Source: a bacterium (GTDB taxonomy: Bacteria; SZUA-79; Acidulodesulfobacterales; Acidulodesulfobacteraceae). From it: a stretch of DNA of 58,713 nt. The position numbers were made by a program, and so were the translations under genes. Position 1 is the stretch's first letter. Each line of letters begins with the position of its first letter. The stretch spans positions 1-58,713 of the forward strand of contig JAKASO010000010.1 in assembly GCA_021818985.1 (NCBI GenBank), written 5' to 3'. Under the pieces are notes generated by a model. The model did not search any database and was not told the origin of the DNA. It was given only the letters and a program-made list of their open reading frames with translations. Positions 8,757-17,437 of the stretch are shown piece after piece.

Positions 8757-9095
8757 ATGAAAAAACTTTATACCCTTTTAGTTGCATTTTTTGCAGTTAT
8801 GTTTATTTTTACGGCTAATTCTTACGCCGCTGCAAATGTTGTAAAAGCTAAACCTGCTAAGCCTGTTATGAAAAAAGCTGCGGTAAAAGCGCTGAAAGCG
8901 CCTGCATTATCTGCCGCAACCATTAAAGCAGTTCAAGGCAAGCTTAAAAAGATGGGGCTTTACAAAGGTAAAATTGACGGTATGATCGGTCCGTTAACTA
9001 CCAGTGCCGTTAAAACTTTCCAGAAGAAAAAGGGGCTTAAGGTCGATGGAATAATAGGTCCTATGACCATAAAAGCTTTGGGCTTAAAAAAATGA
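8757..9095 (+). CDS. Exported peptidoglycan-binding domain protein
   Basis: Small periplasmic protein of 112 residues. A signal peptide (about 1-25, ending SYAA) is followed by a Lys/Ala/Pro-rich linker (26-55) and one PG_binding_1 domain (about 57-110) with the usual GLYKGKIDGMIGPLTTSAVK and DGIIGP-x-T-x-KAL pattern. There is no catalytic domain, so it probably targets or decorates the cell wall. GGAGGAGGTG 7 nt upstream of ATG is among the strongest ribosome-binding sites in the window, implying high expression. A compact hairpin follows the stop. Confidence 0.9.
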   Translation: MKKLYTLLVAFFAVMFIFTANSYAAANVVKAKPAKPVMKKAAVKALKAPALSAATIKAVQGKLKKMGLYKGKIDGMIGPLTTSAVKTFQKKKGLKVDGIIGPMTIKALGLKK

Positions 9096-9111
9096 TATCC
9101 TATTTTATCAT

Positions 9112-9133
9112 CCCCTGTCTTTTCGGACAGGGG
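9112..9133 (+). terminator. Hairpin after the peptidoglycan-binding gene
   Basis: CCCCTGTC (9112-9119) pairs perfectly with GACAGGGG (9126-9133) around TTTTCG. The following ACTTCCTTCC is only moderately T-rich, so this is a stable stem with a weak tail. Its position 17 nt after the stop codon fits a terminator or mRNA-stabilising hairpin. Confidence 0.6.
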
Positions 9134-9216
9134 ACTTCCTTCCAATATTAATTAATCTATATTAACTAATATTAATTAACTAATATTTTAACTAATCTAA
9201 CCAAATTTTAATTTTA

Positions 9217-9933
9217 ATGCGCAGCCGAAATAAAGTTTTTTTTATCACCGGAACCGATACAAATGTTGGAAAAACACTTGTAAGCTCTCTTCTTATAATG
9301 GCATTAAAGTCGGCCGGAAGAAAACCCGGGTATATGAAGCCTGTGGAAACAGGAGTTATATTGAATGAAAACGGCATAAAGAATTATCTCGATTCGTTTT
9401 ATGTCAAAAAGATTGCTGGACTTCGGGAGACACCTGGCGATATGTGTCCGTTTACTTTTGAAAAGCCGTTATCGCCTTATGCGGCATCCAAATTTGAAAA
9501 TAAAAAAATATGCATAAAAGATATATTGTATTCATTTTACGACCTTAAAGATAAATTTGATCCTTTGATAGTTGAAGGGGCGGGGGGTATGCTTGTTCCG
9601 CTCAAACCCGGCCATTTTATGATAGATCTTGCAAGGTATATGAAAGCGGACGTTATAATTGTTACGAGAGCCGGGCTTGGAATGATCAATCACACTCTTT
9701 TGAGCATTGATTATGCTAAAAACCATGATATTAAGATCGCCGGAATCATTGTCAATAATGCATTAAATGAAACGGATGAGAGCGTTTTGTCCAATGTAGA
9801 CATTCTGTCAGAATTTACGGATGTGCCTGTTTTAGGCAATATTGCGTACATAAACACTTCAGATCTTAAAGATACCGGCAAATTGCAGGCAATAGCCGTA
9901 AAAAATATAGACATCAAAAGGATTTTAGTTTAA
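9217..9933 (+). CDS. bioD: Dethiobiotin synthetase
   Basis: ATP-dependent carboxylation and ring closure of 7,8-diaminopelargonic acid to dethiobiotin, the penultimate step of biotin synthesis. The 238-residue protein carries the P-loop GTDTNVGKT (12-20), the substrate-binding KPVETG near 41, and VEGAGGMLVPL (about 119-129), all typical of BioD. Other bio genes are not in the window. Biotin is needed by the AccB/AccC pair at 54516-56663. No clear ribosome-binding site precedes the ATG. The next gene starts 18 nt after the stop. Confidence 0.94.
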   Translation: MRSRNKVFFITGTDTNVGKTLVSSLLIMALKSAGRKPGYMKPVETGVILNENGIKNYLDSFYVKKIAGLRETPGDMCPFTFEKPLSPYAASKFENKKICIKDILYSFYDLKDKFDPLIVEGAGGMLVPLKPGHFMIDLARYMKADVIIVTRAGLGMINHTLLSIDYAKNHDIKIAGIIVNNALNETDESVLSNVDILSEFTDVPVLGNIAYINTSDLKDTGKLQAIAVKNIDIKRILV

Positions 9934-9951
9934 AATAATAACATTATTTCC

Positions 9952-10722
9952 ATGAAAATAGGAAGATTTAGACAAAAGGAAGATAAAAACGGGATCTTTT
10001 ACGGAAGTCTTTCCCCGGACGGCTCATTTGTAAATGTTATGACGCATTTCGATTTTGAGGACTTAAATTACACTGGAAGGCAGTATTTTCTTTCGGAACT
10101 TGATTTTTTGTCTCCCTGTGAAACGACAAAAATTGTTGCCGTCGGAGTTAATTATAAGGATCACGCCGAAGAAATGAACAAAAAGCTCCCGGAAGTTCCA
10201 CTTTTGTTCATTAAACCGTCTTCCAGCGTTATTGCCCATCTTGAGCGCATAGTTCTGCCTAAATCCTCAGTAAGGGTGAACTATGAGTCTGAATTTGCAA
10301 TAGTTATGGCAAAAAAAGCAAAAAATGTAAAAATATCCGAGGCGCCGGACTATATACTGGGATATACATGTTTAAATGACGTTACCGCCCGCGATCTTCA
10401 AACTAAAGATGTTCAGTTTACCCGCGCCAAGGGTTTTGATACATTTGCGCCGGTAGGTCCTTTTATCGAAACCGAAATTAAAGATCCGTTAAATCTTGCC
10501 GTTAAAGGCTACCTTAACGGTGAGTTGAGGCAGTCTTCAAATACCTCGAATCTTATATTTGGTCCGTATGAACTTGTTGAATTTATATCCGGCATAATGA
10601 CGCTTTTTCCTGGCGATATAATTTCAACCGGAACTCCTTCGGGAGTCGGTAGTCTTAAAAGCGGCGATGTATTTGAGATCGAAATTGACAACATAGGCAG
10701 ATTAAAAAATTTTGTAGAGTAA
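9952..10722 (+). CDS. Fumarylacetoacetate hydrolase family protein
   Basis: 256-residue member of the FAH superfamily (metal-dependent C-C hydrolases, decarboxylases and isomerases; many bacterial members act as oxaloacetate tautomerase or decarboxylase, or on 2-oxohept-3-ene-dioate). The core is complete: VAVGVNYKDHAEEM, FIKPSSSV, the metal-binding YESEFAIVM (E-x-E pattern), GYTCLNDVTARDLQ, GFDTFAPVGP and the C-terminal GDIISTGTPSGVG. The substrate cannot be inferred from sequence. It follows bioD by 18 nt and may share its transcript. Confidence 0.9.
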   Translation: MKIGRFRQKEDKNGIFYGSLSPDGSFVNVMTHFDFEDLNYTGRQYFLSELDFLSPCETTKIVAVGVNYKDHAEEMNKKLPEVPLLFIKPSSSVIAHLERIVLPKSSVRVNYESEFAIVMAKKAKNVKISEAPDYILGYTCLNDVTARDLQTKDVQFTRAKGFDTFAPVGPFIETEIKDPLNLAVKGYLNGELRQSSNTSNLIFGPYELVEFISGIMTLFPGDIISTGTPSGVGSLKSGDVFEIEIDNIGRLKNFVE

Positions 10723-10789
10723 GTAAATAGGTTAAATATAGAAACTTAAAGCCGGTAAAATATTTTAAAACTTTAAAATAAAGTAAGGA

Positions 10790-10882
10790 GGATAGCCATT
10801 TGGATAGCCATTTCTATTTACTAAAAGCTTTGCTTTTTAAAACGCAAATAGAAATATCTCCCCACCTCAAACTAAGACGGGG
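10790..10882 (+). repeat. Tandem duplication and nested hairpins before dapL
   Basis: GGATAGCCATTT occurs twice in tandem (10790-10801, 10802-10813). A stem ATTTCTATTT (10810-10819) with AAATAGAAAT (10846-10855) encloses a hairpin AAAAGC/GCTTTT (10823-10837). A second stem CCCC/GGGG (10860-10882) follows, ending 21 nt before the dapL start. It may be a relic of an IS200/IS605-type end or a leader structure; no riboswitch class was recognised. Confidence 0.45.
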
Positions 10883-10903
10883 TATCCGGGCTATAAATTT
10901 TAG

Positions 10904-12076
10904 ATGAAATTTGAGCTTTCTGAAAGGTTAAACAAATTGCCTGTATATCTTTTTGCGGAAATAGACAGGCTGAAACAGGAGATAAGAGCTAAAGGAATTG
11001 ATATCATAAGCTTTGGAATAGGCGACCCCGATCTGCCGACTCCAGGTGCCATAATTGATATTCTCAAGAAGGAGAGCGAGATTGAAGATAACCATAGATA
11101 TCCTTCTTACGAGGGGCTGTTAAAGTTTAGAGAGTCCGCCGCGAGCTGGTACGATAAAAGATTCGGCGTTTCACTCGATCCCGAAACGGAAGTGCTTTCC
11201 TTAATCGGCTCAAAGGAGGGGATAGGGCATTTCCCGCTTGCTTTTGTAAATCCCGGCGATATTGTTCTGGTGCCGGACCCCGGTTATCCGGTTTATAATG
11301 CTGCGACAGTGCTTGCCCTTGGGATCCCTTATTTTATGCCATTAGAGGAAAAAAACGATTTTTTGCCGGATTTTTCTAAAATACCGGAAGACGTTTTTAA
11401 AAAAGCAAAATTAATGTTCTTGAATTATCCGAACAATCCGACTTCCGCACGGGCAAATAGAGATTTTTTTAAAGAAGTCGTGAAACTTGCGAAAAAATAT
11501 AGCATTATTATAGCCCACGATTTTGCATATTCCGAAGTATATACAGCTGGTAACCCGACGGAATCTTTTCTTTCGGTCCCTGGGGCTAAAGATGTCGGCA
11601 TCGAATTTCACTCGCTTTCCAAAACATTTAATATGACCGGTTTCAGAATAGGGTTTGCTTCCGGCAGCGAAGCTATAATAAAAGGGCTTGGAACCGTCAA
11701 AACAAATCTTGATTCGGGAATTTTTCAGGCAATTCAACTTGCGGGGGCGTACGGGCTTGATAACGAACTTGGCGCAGTTAAAGAAAATAATAAAATATAC
11801 AAAAAAAGGCGCGAGCTTCTTTTAAGAGGTCTTAAAAAACTTGGCTTCCATGTTTATAATTCGGATACTACTTTTTATGTCTGGGCAAAAGTTCCTAAAA
11901 TAGGTTTGTCCTCTAAAGATTTTGCTGTTTCCTTGCTTAATGATACAGGCGTCATTGTTACGCCCGGTTCTGGTTTTGGCAGGCATGGCGAAGGCTATAT
12001 CAGATTTTCTCTTACCTTAAGCGAAGACAGGATAAAAGAAGGTTTGGAAAGAATGGGACTTAGGCAATTCACGTAG
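10904..12076 (+). CDS. dapL: LL-diaminopimelate aminotransferase (class I aminotransferase)
   Basis: PLP enzyme converting tetrahydrodipicolinate directly to LL-diaminopimelate for lysine and peptidoglycan synthesis. 390 residues, normal length. Class I/II motifs are in order: GIGDPDLPTP (39-47), YPSYEG (66-71), PDPGYPVY (124-131), NYPNNPTSA (174-182), and the PLP lysine Lys240 in SLSKTFNMTGFRIGF. Overall pattern (start with F-x-L-S-x-R-L, HRYPSYEG) fits the DapL group found in deltaproteobacteria, rather than AspC. Related alanine or aspartate aminotransferases cannot be fully excluded. The leader carries the hairpins described just upstream; folK follows by 18 nt. Confidence 0.86.
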   Translation: MKFELSERLNKLPVYLFAEIDRLKQEIRAKGIDIISFGIGDPDLPTPGAIIDILKKESEIEDNHRYPSYEGLLKFRESAASWYDKRFGVSLDPETEVLSLIGSKEGIGHFPLAFVNPGDIVLVPDPGYPVYNAATVLALGIPYFMPLEEKNDFLPDFSKIPEDVFKKAKLMFLNYPNNPTSARANRDFFKEVVKLAKKYSIIIAHDFAYSEVYTAGNPTESFLSVPGAKDVGIEFHSLSKTFNMTGFRIGFASGSEAIIKGLGTVKTNLDSGIFQAIQLAGAYGLDNELGAVKENNKIYKKRRELLLRGLKKLGFHVYNSDTTFYVWAKVPKIGLSSKDFAVSLLNDTGVIVTPGSGFGRHGEGYIRFSLTLSEDRIKEGLERMGLRQFT

Positions 12077-12094
12077 CGCGGTTTATTTATTCAC

Positions 12095-12715
12095 ATGGAT
12101 ATAGATATAGATGTATATCTTGGTCTCGGCAGTAATCTTGGCGATAAAGAGGGCAATTTATTAAAAGCCGTTTCTTTAATAGATTCTGAAATAGAAGGGC
12201 TTAAAGTAATCGCGGTTTCATCGGTTTATATTACTTCGCCGGTAGGCGGCGAAGATCAGCCGGATTTTTTAAATTGCGCCGTCTTATGCCGCTATTATTA
12301 TAATGCAAAGAAAGCCGGGCATAATTTAAGCGATTCAGATCTCTTAAACTTGCTCTTTAAACTAAAATCCATAGAAAGGCTTATCGGAAGAATACCCGAA
12401 GAAAAGAGGTGGGGGGCAAGGGTAATAGATATTGACATGCTTCTTCTTTTTGAGGCTGAAAGCGGCAAAAAAATCGTTATAAATCTGCCCGATTTAAAAA
12501 TTCCGCATGCCGAGCTAAAAAATCGCCTGTTTGTATTGCTGCCGCTTTTAGAGCTTAACGCGGATATGACCTGTCCCGTAACCGGAAAATCCTTAAAAGA
12601 CGTATCTGATAAACTTGCGGATAAATTTGTTAAAACCGAAAATGGCGCTTCCCAAAAAATAGGGTTATATGGGCGCTTTAATGAAAGTTTAACCGAAATA
12701 ACAAAAATTTTTTGA
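12095..12715 (+). CDS. folK: HPPK, dihydropteridine pyrophosphokinase
   Basis: Transfers pyrophosphate from ATP to 6-hydroxymethyl-7,8-dihydropterin in folate synthesis. Key motifs are GLGSNLGD (10-17), the P-Q/E-x-x-x-x-F-L-N-x-A type segment QPDFLNCAV, and the signature RWGARVIDIDMLLL near 107-120. At 206 residues it is longer than the usual 160-170; there is an extra loop (about 72-90, with YYYNAKKAGHNL) and a longer C-terminus. It starts with MDIDIDV, one of several Asp/Ile low-complexity bits in the window. FolE2 is encoded at 48364. Confidence 0.93.
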   Translation: MDIDIDVYLGLGSNLGDKEGNLLKAVSLIDSEIEGLKVIAVSSVYITSPVGGEDQPDFLNCAVLCRYYYNAKKAGHNLSDSDLLNLLFKLKSIERLIGRIPEEKRWGARVIDIDMLLLFEAESGKKIVINLPDLKIPHAELKNRLFVLLPLLELNADMTCPVTGKSLKDVSDKLADKFVKTENGASQKIGLYGRFNESLTEITKIF

Positions 12716-12764
12716 AACTTGAAACTTAGCAAATCAGCAAGGCCAACCAAAAGGCATTATCACT

Positions 12765-12850
12765 CAGAGGCGGCCGGTTATGGACCGCAGCATAAAGATG
12801 CTGCTCAGGGTGAGATAGCAGTTCACATGTTCACGGTGGCGGCCGCTAAC
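12765..12850. other. GC-rich hairpin cluster in a convergent gap
   Basis: Between folK and speD the sequence becomes GC-rich and folds well: GCGGCC (12770-12775) with GGACCGC (12782-12788, one bulge), and GCAGCAT-AAAG-ATGCTGC (12787-12804), a perfect 7-bp stem with a tetraloop, followed by CTCAGGGTGAG. GTTCAC is repeated (GTTCACATGTTCAC), and GGCGGCCG occurs near both ends. It may be a bidirectional terminator, a small RNA or a mobile-element relic. Confidence 0.45.
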
Positions 12851-13253
12851 GGGCAACAAGTTTTTCTTCGCAAATGATTTTATGGGGCAACTTTTCGTCG
12901 TATATAGATATAAGTCCTCTTTTTATTTCCATTATGTTAGGCTCTAAAGAGCCGAACCTTTCAATGAGAAATTGGGCTGCTGCCTGAGGTTTTATAATAT
13001 CTCCGCAGGTAAATATATCGACGGCGGCATAATCGTATTCCGGCCAGGTATGAATGGAAAGATGCGATTCGGCAATGATAACCATGCCGCTAACACCAAA
13101 AGGATTAAATTCATGAAATTTATGGTCAACGATAGTTGCATTTGCCTCTAATGCGGCGTCCAAAAGAGCGCTTTCGACAAATCCAATATCTCCAAGTATA
13201 TTTTCTTTGCATTTTTTAAGCTCTAAAAGTAGATGCGTCCCCAATGAATTCAT
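12846..13253 (-). CDS. speD: S-adenosylmethionine decarboxylase proenzyme
   Basis: Pyruvoyl enzyme making decarboxylated SAM, the aminopropyl donor for spermidine. At 135 residues it is the short bacterial/archaeal class 1B form. The self-cleavage site is Glu62-Ser63 in ESHLSIHTWPEYDYAA; His68 and Cys83 are the catalytic processing residues and sit at the classical spacing. GGGAGGGG a few nt upstream of the ATG supports the start. No spermidine synthase is next to it. It converges with folK. Confidence 0.96.
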   Translation of the reverse strand: MNSLGTHLLLELKKCKENILGDIGFVESALLDAALEANATIVDHKFHEFNPFGVSGMVIIAESHLSIHTWPEYDYAAVDIFTCGDIIKPQAAAQFLIERFGSLEPNIMEIKRGLISIYDEKLPHKIICEEKLVAR

Positions 13254-13394
13254 AGGCTGCCCCTCCCTTTTAATTATTTTAATTAAATTAAATATAAAAA
13301 TAAAAACACAATTTTTTATTATATGTTATATCTGCAAAAATGCAAGAAAAATTTAATTAAAAATTTAATTAAATCTAAATATTTTTTTATTTTT

Positions 13395-15425
13395 TCAATA
13401 TTTTAGAAATAAAATGTCGGTGGCTATGCCGTTTGAAGGTCCGTAGAAGCTTAATATTTTTTTTTCACTCCACTTGTTTTTATCCGTTTTTTTGATTTCA
13501 AACAGCCTTTTACGGAAAATCCCTTTTTTTAAAATAGTATCAATAACAAAAAGCTCCCTTTTTTTATTTAAAGCTATATTTCCGACGTATCCGGCGAAGC
13601 TTGCAATATTTTTTGCCTCTATTCCTGTCCCTGCGCCGGGCTTTCCATTTTTATTTTTAAGGTATTCATGTTCTATTTTAATTATGTAGTTTTTGAATCC
13701 GGCATTTGTATAGCCGTGTTTTAATATCCATATATTGCCGGTTTTTGTCGGCAATACAGGCATGCTTCCGCAAAAATAGCCCGGCATGGAATATATTGTG
13801 CTTATATTTTTATTCTTGAGCGAGTTTTCGTGAAGGTATTTTAATCTTATTTCTTTTATATAATTAATGCATCTTTTGCCTGTAAATTTAAAACCGCTGA
13901 GCCACAGGTTGCCGTTTGCGTCAAATTTTAAATATCCGGTATTATTGTATAGTAAAGCCATTTTTCGTGGCGGACCGTAAAAGCCTGAAGGGGAGGAGCT
14001 GGACGGGATTTTATAGAGATAATTTTTATATTTTCCGCCTGCATAAGAATACAGGATAAACCATAAGCTGTTATTTTTACTTACGGCGATGTTGCTTATT
14101 ATGCCCGTTTTTTTGGGTTCGATAGTCATTAACGTTTTAACGGTTTTAACGTCTGCTTTCTTTTCCGTTGGATCCGGGAAATTGGAGAAATGGATTTTTA
14201 AATAATAGATGCTTCTTATATATGTTCCTTTAAGATTTTTGGTATCAGAGAAGAATATATCTTTTTTTGAATTTCTTTCAATAAGTCCGATATCGGCGCC
14301 GTATTGCACATCGGTCGTTAAAACTGGAGACGATATAAAAGAATCTTTATAGGGACTGAAAAGATTCAGGGAAGCTACCGGTATGCCGGTAAATGTTAAA
14401 CTGTGGTCCACATATAGGAATTTTAAACGGGATAGTTTATGCGAAAAGATTCTTATGTGGAATTTGGACGGTCTTGATTTGTTTAAAGGTTCTTTTTGTG
14501 GGTTTTTTAAAATAATGACGGGTGTGCCGTAATTAAGATTTTTCCAAAAGATCCATGCAATGGGCAGCGGTAATTCGATGCAGCCCAAGCTCTGGTTAAC
14601 GCCGTAGATGCCTCTGGGAAAGCCGTGAATCGCTTCTCCTCCGTTAAAATAGTTAATGAACGGGATATTTTTATCTTTATACCGTTTTTTCCATGGAGTT
14701 ATCCCTTTCATAGTATTGTCATAAAATCGAAGATAGACGTAAAATATACCGTTATTTGTAGGGGATGTCGGTATGCCGGTATTTGCTAAGGATACGGCGG
14801 CATTTCTTCCATTTAGCCATAAATGGATTGTTTTGGGAAATTTTTTATTTACCCAGGCGTAAGATATTACCTGATTGTTAAATCCTCTTTTTTGCCTGTA
14901 ATCGTTTATTATGTTTTTCCATGTTGTTTTATTGATTACTCCCGTAACCGGAAGCTTATTTTCATATTGGAATTTCATAACCGCGCTTAACAAAACAAGA
15001 GTGAATACCGACGGTTTCCATAGTTGCCGTATCTGTGGCGGGATGTTCTTCCATTTCCATATCCAATGGCAAGAAGTTTTAGAGCCGGTATACCAAGGTT
15101 CGCATTTAACGGGCAGGTAGCCGAGGTTGGAAAGAACGTCCTGCGCTATTATAACGTTTTTACCTTTATCCCCGTAAGAAAGAGTCCGGTGCATAGAAAA
15201 GTCCGGCGCAATGAGGTCTGGTTTTTCCGGATGTGAAACTATAAAAATGGGTTTGGTAAAAACGGGCTTACGGGCGTTATTGTGCGGCGTATAAAATAAC
15301 CTCGCCTGTTTATTAAATATAAGGACGCCTGTTAAAATTGAAGCGGCTGCGATAAATACGACGATCGGAACGATCAGATAAAAATTAAAGCGCAACTTTT
15401 TTTTATTGATTTTGCCTTTTTCCAT
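13395..15425 (-). CDS. L,D-transpeptidase (YkuD) with long C-terminal extension
   Basis: Predicted periplasmic peptidoglycan cross-linking or protein-anchoring enzyme, 676 residues. One N-terminal anchor (about 14-37); a PG_binding_1-like domain (about 80-175, with YGDKGKNVIIAQDVLSNLGYLP and AVMKFQ); a YkuD domain (about 198-310) with HGF (His267) and the catalytic Cys282 in QSLGCIEL. The usual S-H-G-C-x-R is changed: Leu replaces His after Ser279, and Glu stands where Arg is common, as in some SHGCVEL relatives. Residues 320-676 form an unassigned extension with repeated strand-like blocks (GNLWLSGFKF, GNIWILKHGY), reminiscent of a beta-propeller. A single gene, no partner visible. Confidence 0.86.
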   Translation of the reverse strand: MEKGKINKKKLRFNFYLIVPIVVFIAAASILTGVLIFNKQARLFYTPHNNARKPVFTKPIFIVSHPEKPDLIAPDFSMHRTLSYGDKGKNVIIAQDVLSNLGYLPVKCEPWYTGSKTSCHWIWKWKNIPPQIRQLWKPSVFTLVLLSAVMKFQYENKLPVTGVINKTTWKNIINDYRQKRGFNNQVISYAWVNKKFPKTIHLWLNGRNAAVSLANTGIPTSPTNNGIFYVYLRFYDNTMKGITPWKKRYKDKNIPFINYFNGGEAIHGFPRGIYGVNQSLGCIELPLPIAWIFWKNLNYGTPVIILKNPQKEPLNKSRPSKFHIRIFSHKLSRLKFLYVDHSLTFTGIPVASLNLFSPYKDSFISSPVLTTDVQYGADIGLIERNSKKDIFFSDTKNLKGTYIRSIYYLKIHFSNFPDPTEKKADVKTVKTLMTIEPKKTGIISNIAVSKNNSLWFILYSYAGGKYKNYLYKIPSSSSPSGFYGPPRKMALLYNNTGYLKFDANGNLWLSGFKFTGKRCINYIKEIRLKYLHENSLKNKNISTIYSMPGYFCGSMPVLPTKTGNIWILKHGYTNAGFKNYIIKIEHEYLKNKNGKPGAGTGIEAKNIASFAGYVGNIALNKKRELFVIDTILKKGIFRKRLFEIKKTDKNKWSEKKILSFYGPSNGIATDILFLKY

Positions 15426-15598
15426 CTATTCCATATTTACCCGTATTAAGCCAAAATTGCCGCAACAAATTATTAAAATTATTAAAACAATTTCAAAGCT
15501 CGATAATACCCGGTTAATTCTTTGCTTTCTTAGAAAGTGACGCTCGAAAGGCGGACCATCAGACTTTCAATTATATCTTAATTATATCCCAATTATAT

Positions 15599-15802
15599 TT
15601 ACATTAAAATATCGGAAAATAACATTATAATTATAAGCACAATAAATATGCCGAGATATGTCAGGTAAAACGATCTTGCGGCGGGGATCTTTTTTATCTT
15701 AAAAAATATCAAGGAACCGGCAAATGTTACTAAAAGGCTTGTAAAAAATATTAAGGCAAATATGTAAGTTATAAACGATACTTCGTGGATGTCCGCATTC
15801 AT
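15599..15802 (-). CDS. Small two-helix membrane protein
   Basis: 67 residues with two hydrophobic helices (about 10-34 and 43-66) joined by a basic loop (FKIKKIPAARS), giving a hairpin topology. I do not recognise a family. There is no good ribosome-binding site. It could be a real small membrane protein; the composition argues for it but length keeps confidence moderate. Confidence 0.45.
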   Translation of the reverse strand: MNADIHEVSFITYIFALIFFTSLLVTFAGSLIFFKIKKIPAARSFYLTYLGIFIVLIIIMLFSDILM

Positions 15803-16056
15803 TTTATATTATATTTTTATATTTTTTAAACACTCAAACTTTCATTAAGTTCCAACCTGCATCAAGAAAATCTATTTAAGATTAAGTTAAGATTAAGAAA
15901 TTCATATAAGAAATTTCTGCCGGCAATTTTGGGCAGCTCTTTGATCTTTACAAATTTTGATCCTTATAAAAAAGTATAATATCAATGGAATTAAAAGTAA
16001 ATAGTTAAATAGTGATATATTTTATTTAACTTAAAACAATTAAAGCAATTTTGAGA

Positions 16057-16076
16057 CCCCGTCCGTAAGGGCGGGG
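16057..16076. repeat. C/G hairpin in the 15803-16463 gap
   Basis: CCCCGTCC (16057-16064) pairs with GGGCGGGG (16069-16076, one G-T) around a GTAA tetraloop; flanking ATTTTG and CAAAAT extend the pairing. No T-run follows. It belongs to the C/G hairpin set of this window. The rest of the 660-bp gap is AT-rich with no gene I can support. Confidence 0.5.
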
Positions 16077-16328
16077 ATACAAAATCAATTTTCGCTATAA
16101 TATAATTAATATGTATTTAAAAAATAACGACATATCTATATCTATAATTATATCTATAATTTGCCGGCTGGTAAGTATATTTATACCTAACTACCAGCTA
16201 CAGGGATATTGCAAAAATTGCTTGACTATATCCGGATTGTGTTTATAATATTATAATAACAAGTCATAATAAACCAGTTATATATATAAATAAACCATTT
16301 ATTACTGTGTTTATATATTGTTGCCATA

Positions 16329-16399
16329 TTTATTTTATATAGTTTATTTTATATAGTTTATTTTATCGTGGTTTATTTTATATAGTTTTATATAGTTTA
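16329..16399. repeat. 14-bp AT-rich tandem repeat
   Basis: The unit TTTATTTTATATAG occurs at 16329-16342 and 16343-16356, a diverged copy follows (TTTATTTTATCGTGG), then another at 16372-16385 and a shortened TTTTATATAG to 16395. It lies about 65 bp upstream of the cytochrome gene and may influence its promoter by unusual DNA flexibility; function unknown. Confidence 0.7.
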
Positions 16400-16463
16400 C
16401 ATATTTGCGTAATTTTGCCTTGAAATAAATAAAAAGACGAATAAAAAGGAGGTGAAAACGATC

Positions 16464-16814
16464 ATGAATAAAATAGCAGGATTGGCGATTTTAATTGCGG
16501 CTTTATTTTTATTAATATTTTTTACTGCGCCAGTGTTTGCGACAACCGGCAAGGCCCTTTTTAATTCAGAGGGTTGTATCGCGTGTCATACGATTAATGG
16601 AAGAGGCGGTTCAGTTGGTCCGGATCTTTCCCATGCAGGGTCCCGGAGAAGCTTCTCATGGATAAAAACGCAGATCACAAATCCGTCTGCCCATTTTGCA
16701 TCTGGAAGCACGGTAACAATCAACGGACAATCTTATATGGCTATCATGCCGGCTAAAAATATGCCTGCTTCGGAACTTAATGCTTTAGCTCAATATCTTG
16801 AATCTTTGAAGTAA
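16464..16814 (+). CDS. Monoheme cytochrome c, paralogue A
   Basis: Periplasmic electron carrier of 116 residues: signal peptide (1-26, ending VFA), heme motif CIACH (Cys38, Cys41, His42), likely Met ligand in AIMPAK, C-terminal LAQYLESLK. A GTG at 16452 is in frame, but it lies inside the ribosome-binding site AGGAGGTG (16447-16454); the ATG at 16464 is spaced correctly, so that start is chosen. It is followed at 245 bp by a second copy with which it shares a 72-nt identical block. The redox partner is unknown. Confidence 0.93.
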   Translation: MNKIAGLAILIAALFLLIFFTAPVFATTGKALFNSEGCIACHTINGRGGSVGPDLSHAGSRRSFSWIKTQITNPSAHFASGSTVTINGQSYMAIMPAKNMPASELNALAQYLESLK

Positions 16815-17059
16815 TCTTTAAAGTGAGATTTTTAAAACAGACATAGGATATTTTCTGCGGGTAGCGGGCAAGCCGTATTGCAAAAAGGGAAGAATTTTAT
16901 TTTGCAATTAAGCAATACAAGAAAATTAGAAGTTTACTTATTTAATATTTAATACTGTTTAATACGGTAGAAGCGAAAATAATATTTATTTTATTATATC
17001 ATTAAAAAGAAATTTCTAATGGTGGTTTAAGGTATATATATAAATAAGGAGGTGCAAAA

Positions 17060-17413
17060 ATGCACATGAAAAAATTGGCAGTCGTGTTAATTTTAGCTGT
17101 GGGGGTGACGGCATTTAGCGCAGTTTCCGCGTTTGCCGCAACCGGTCCAGAACTTTTTAAAACTGACGGCTGTATCGCATGCCATACGATTAATGGAAAA
17201 GGCGGTTCAGTTGGTCCGGATCTTTCCCATGTAGGGTCTCAGAGAAGCCTCTCATGGATAGAAACACAGATCATAAATCCGTCTGCCCATTTTGCATCTG
17301 GAAGCACGGTAACAATCAACGGACAATCTTATATGGCTATCATGCCAAGCCATAAAAATATGCCTGTTTCTCAGGTTGATACTCTGGCAGAATATTTAGA
17401 AAAGCTGAAATAG
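17060..17413 (+). CDS. Monoheme cytochrome c, paralogue B
   Basis: 117-residue exported cytochrome: signal peptide (1-26), heme motif CIACH (Cys38, Cys41, His42), likely axial Met in AIMPSH. GGAGG at 17048-17052 fits the ATG at 17060. Identical to paralogue A at nucleotide level over 16679-16750 versus 17275-17346 and nearly so from the heme motif onward, yet signal peptides and C-termini differ. This patchwork suggests gene conversion or selection on the core. A strong terminator ends the pair. Confidence 0.94.
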   Translation: MHMKKLAVVLILAVGVTAFSAVSAFAATGPELFKTDGCIACHTINGKGGSVGPDLSHVGSQRSLSWIETQIINPSAHFASGSTVTINGQSYMAIMPSHKNMPVSQVDTLAEYLEKLK

Positions 17414-17437
17414 CCTGAAATCCCGATTGTTTTTGTT

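Noticed and set aside
10790-10882. Riboswitch upstream of dapL
   Set aside because: Stems are present but no conserved core of a lysine, SAM or other known class could be recognised.
16452-16463. GTG start for cytochrome paralogue A
   Set aside because: The GTG is part of the ribosome-binding site AGGAGGTG; ATG 16464 has correct spacing and gives a normal signal peptide.
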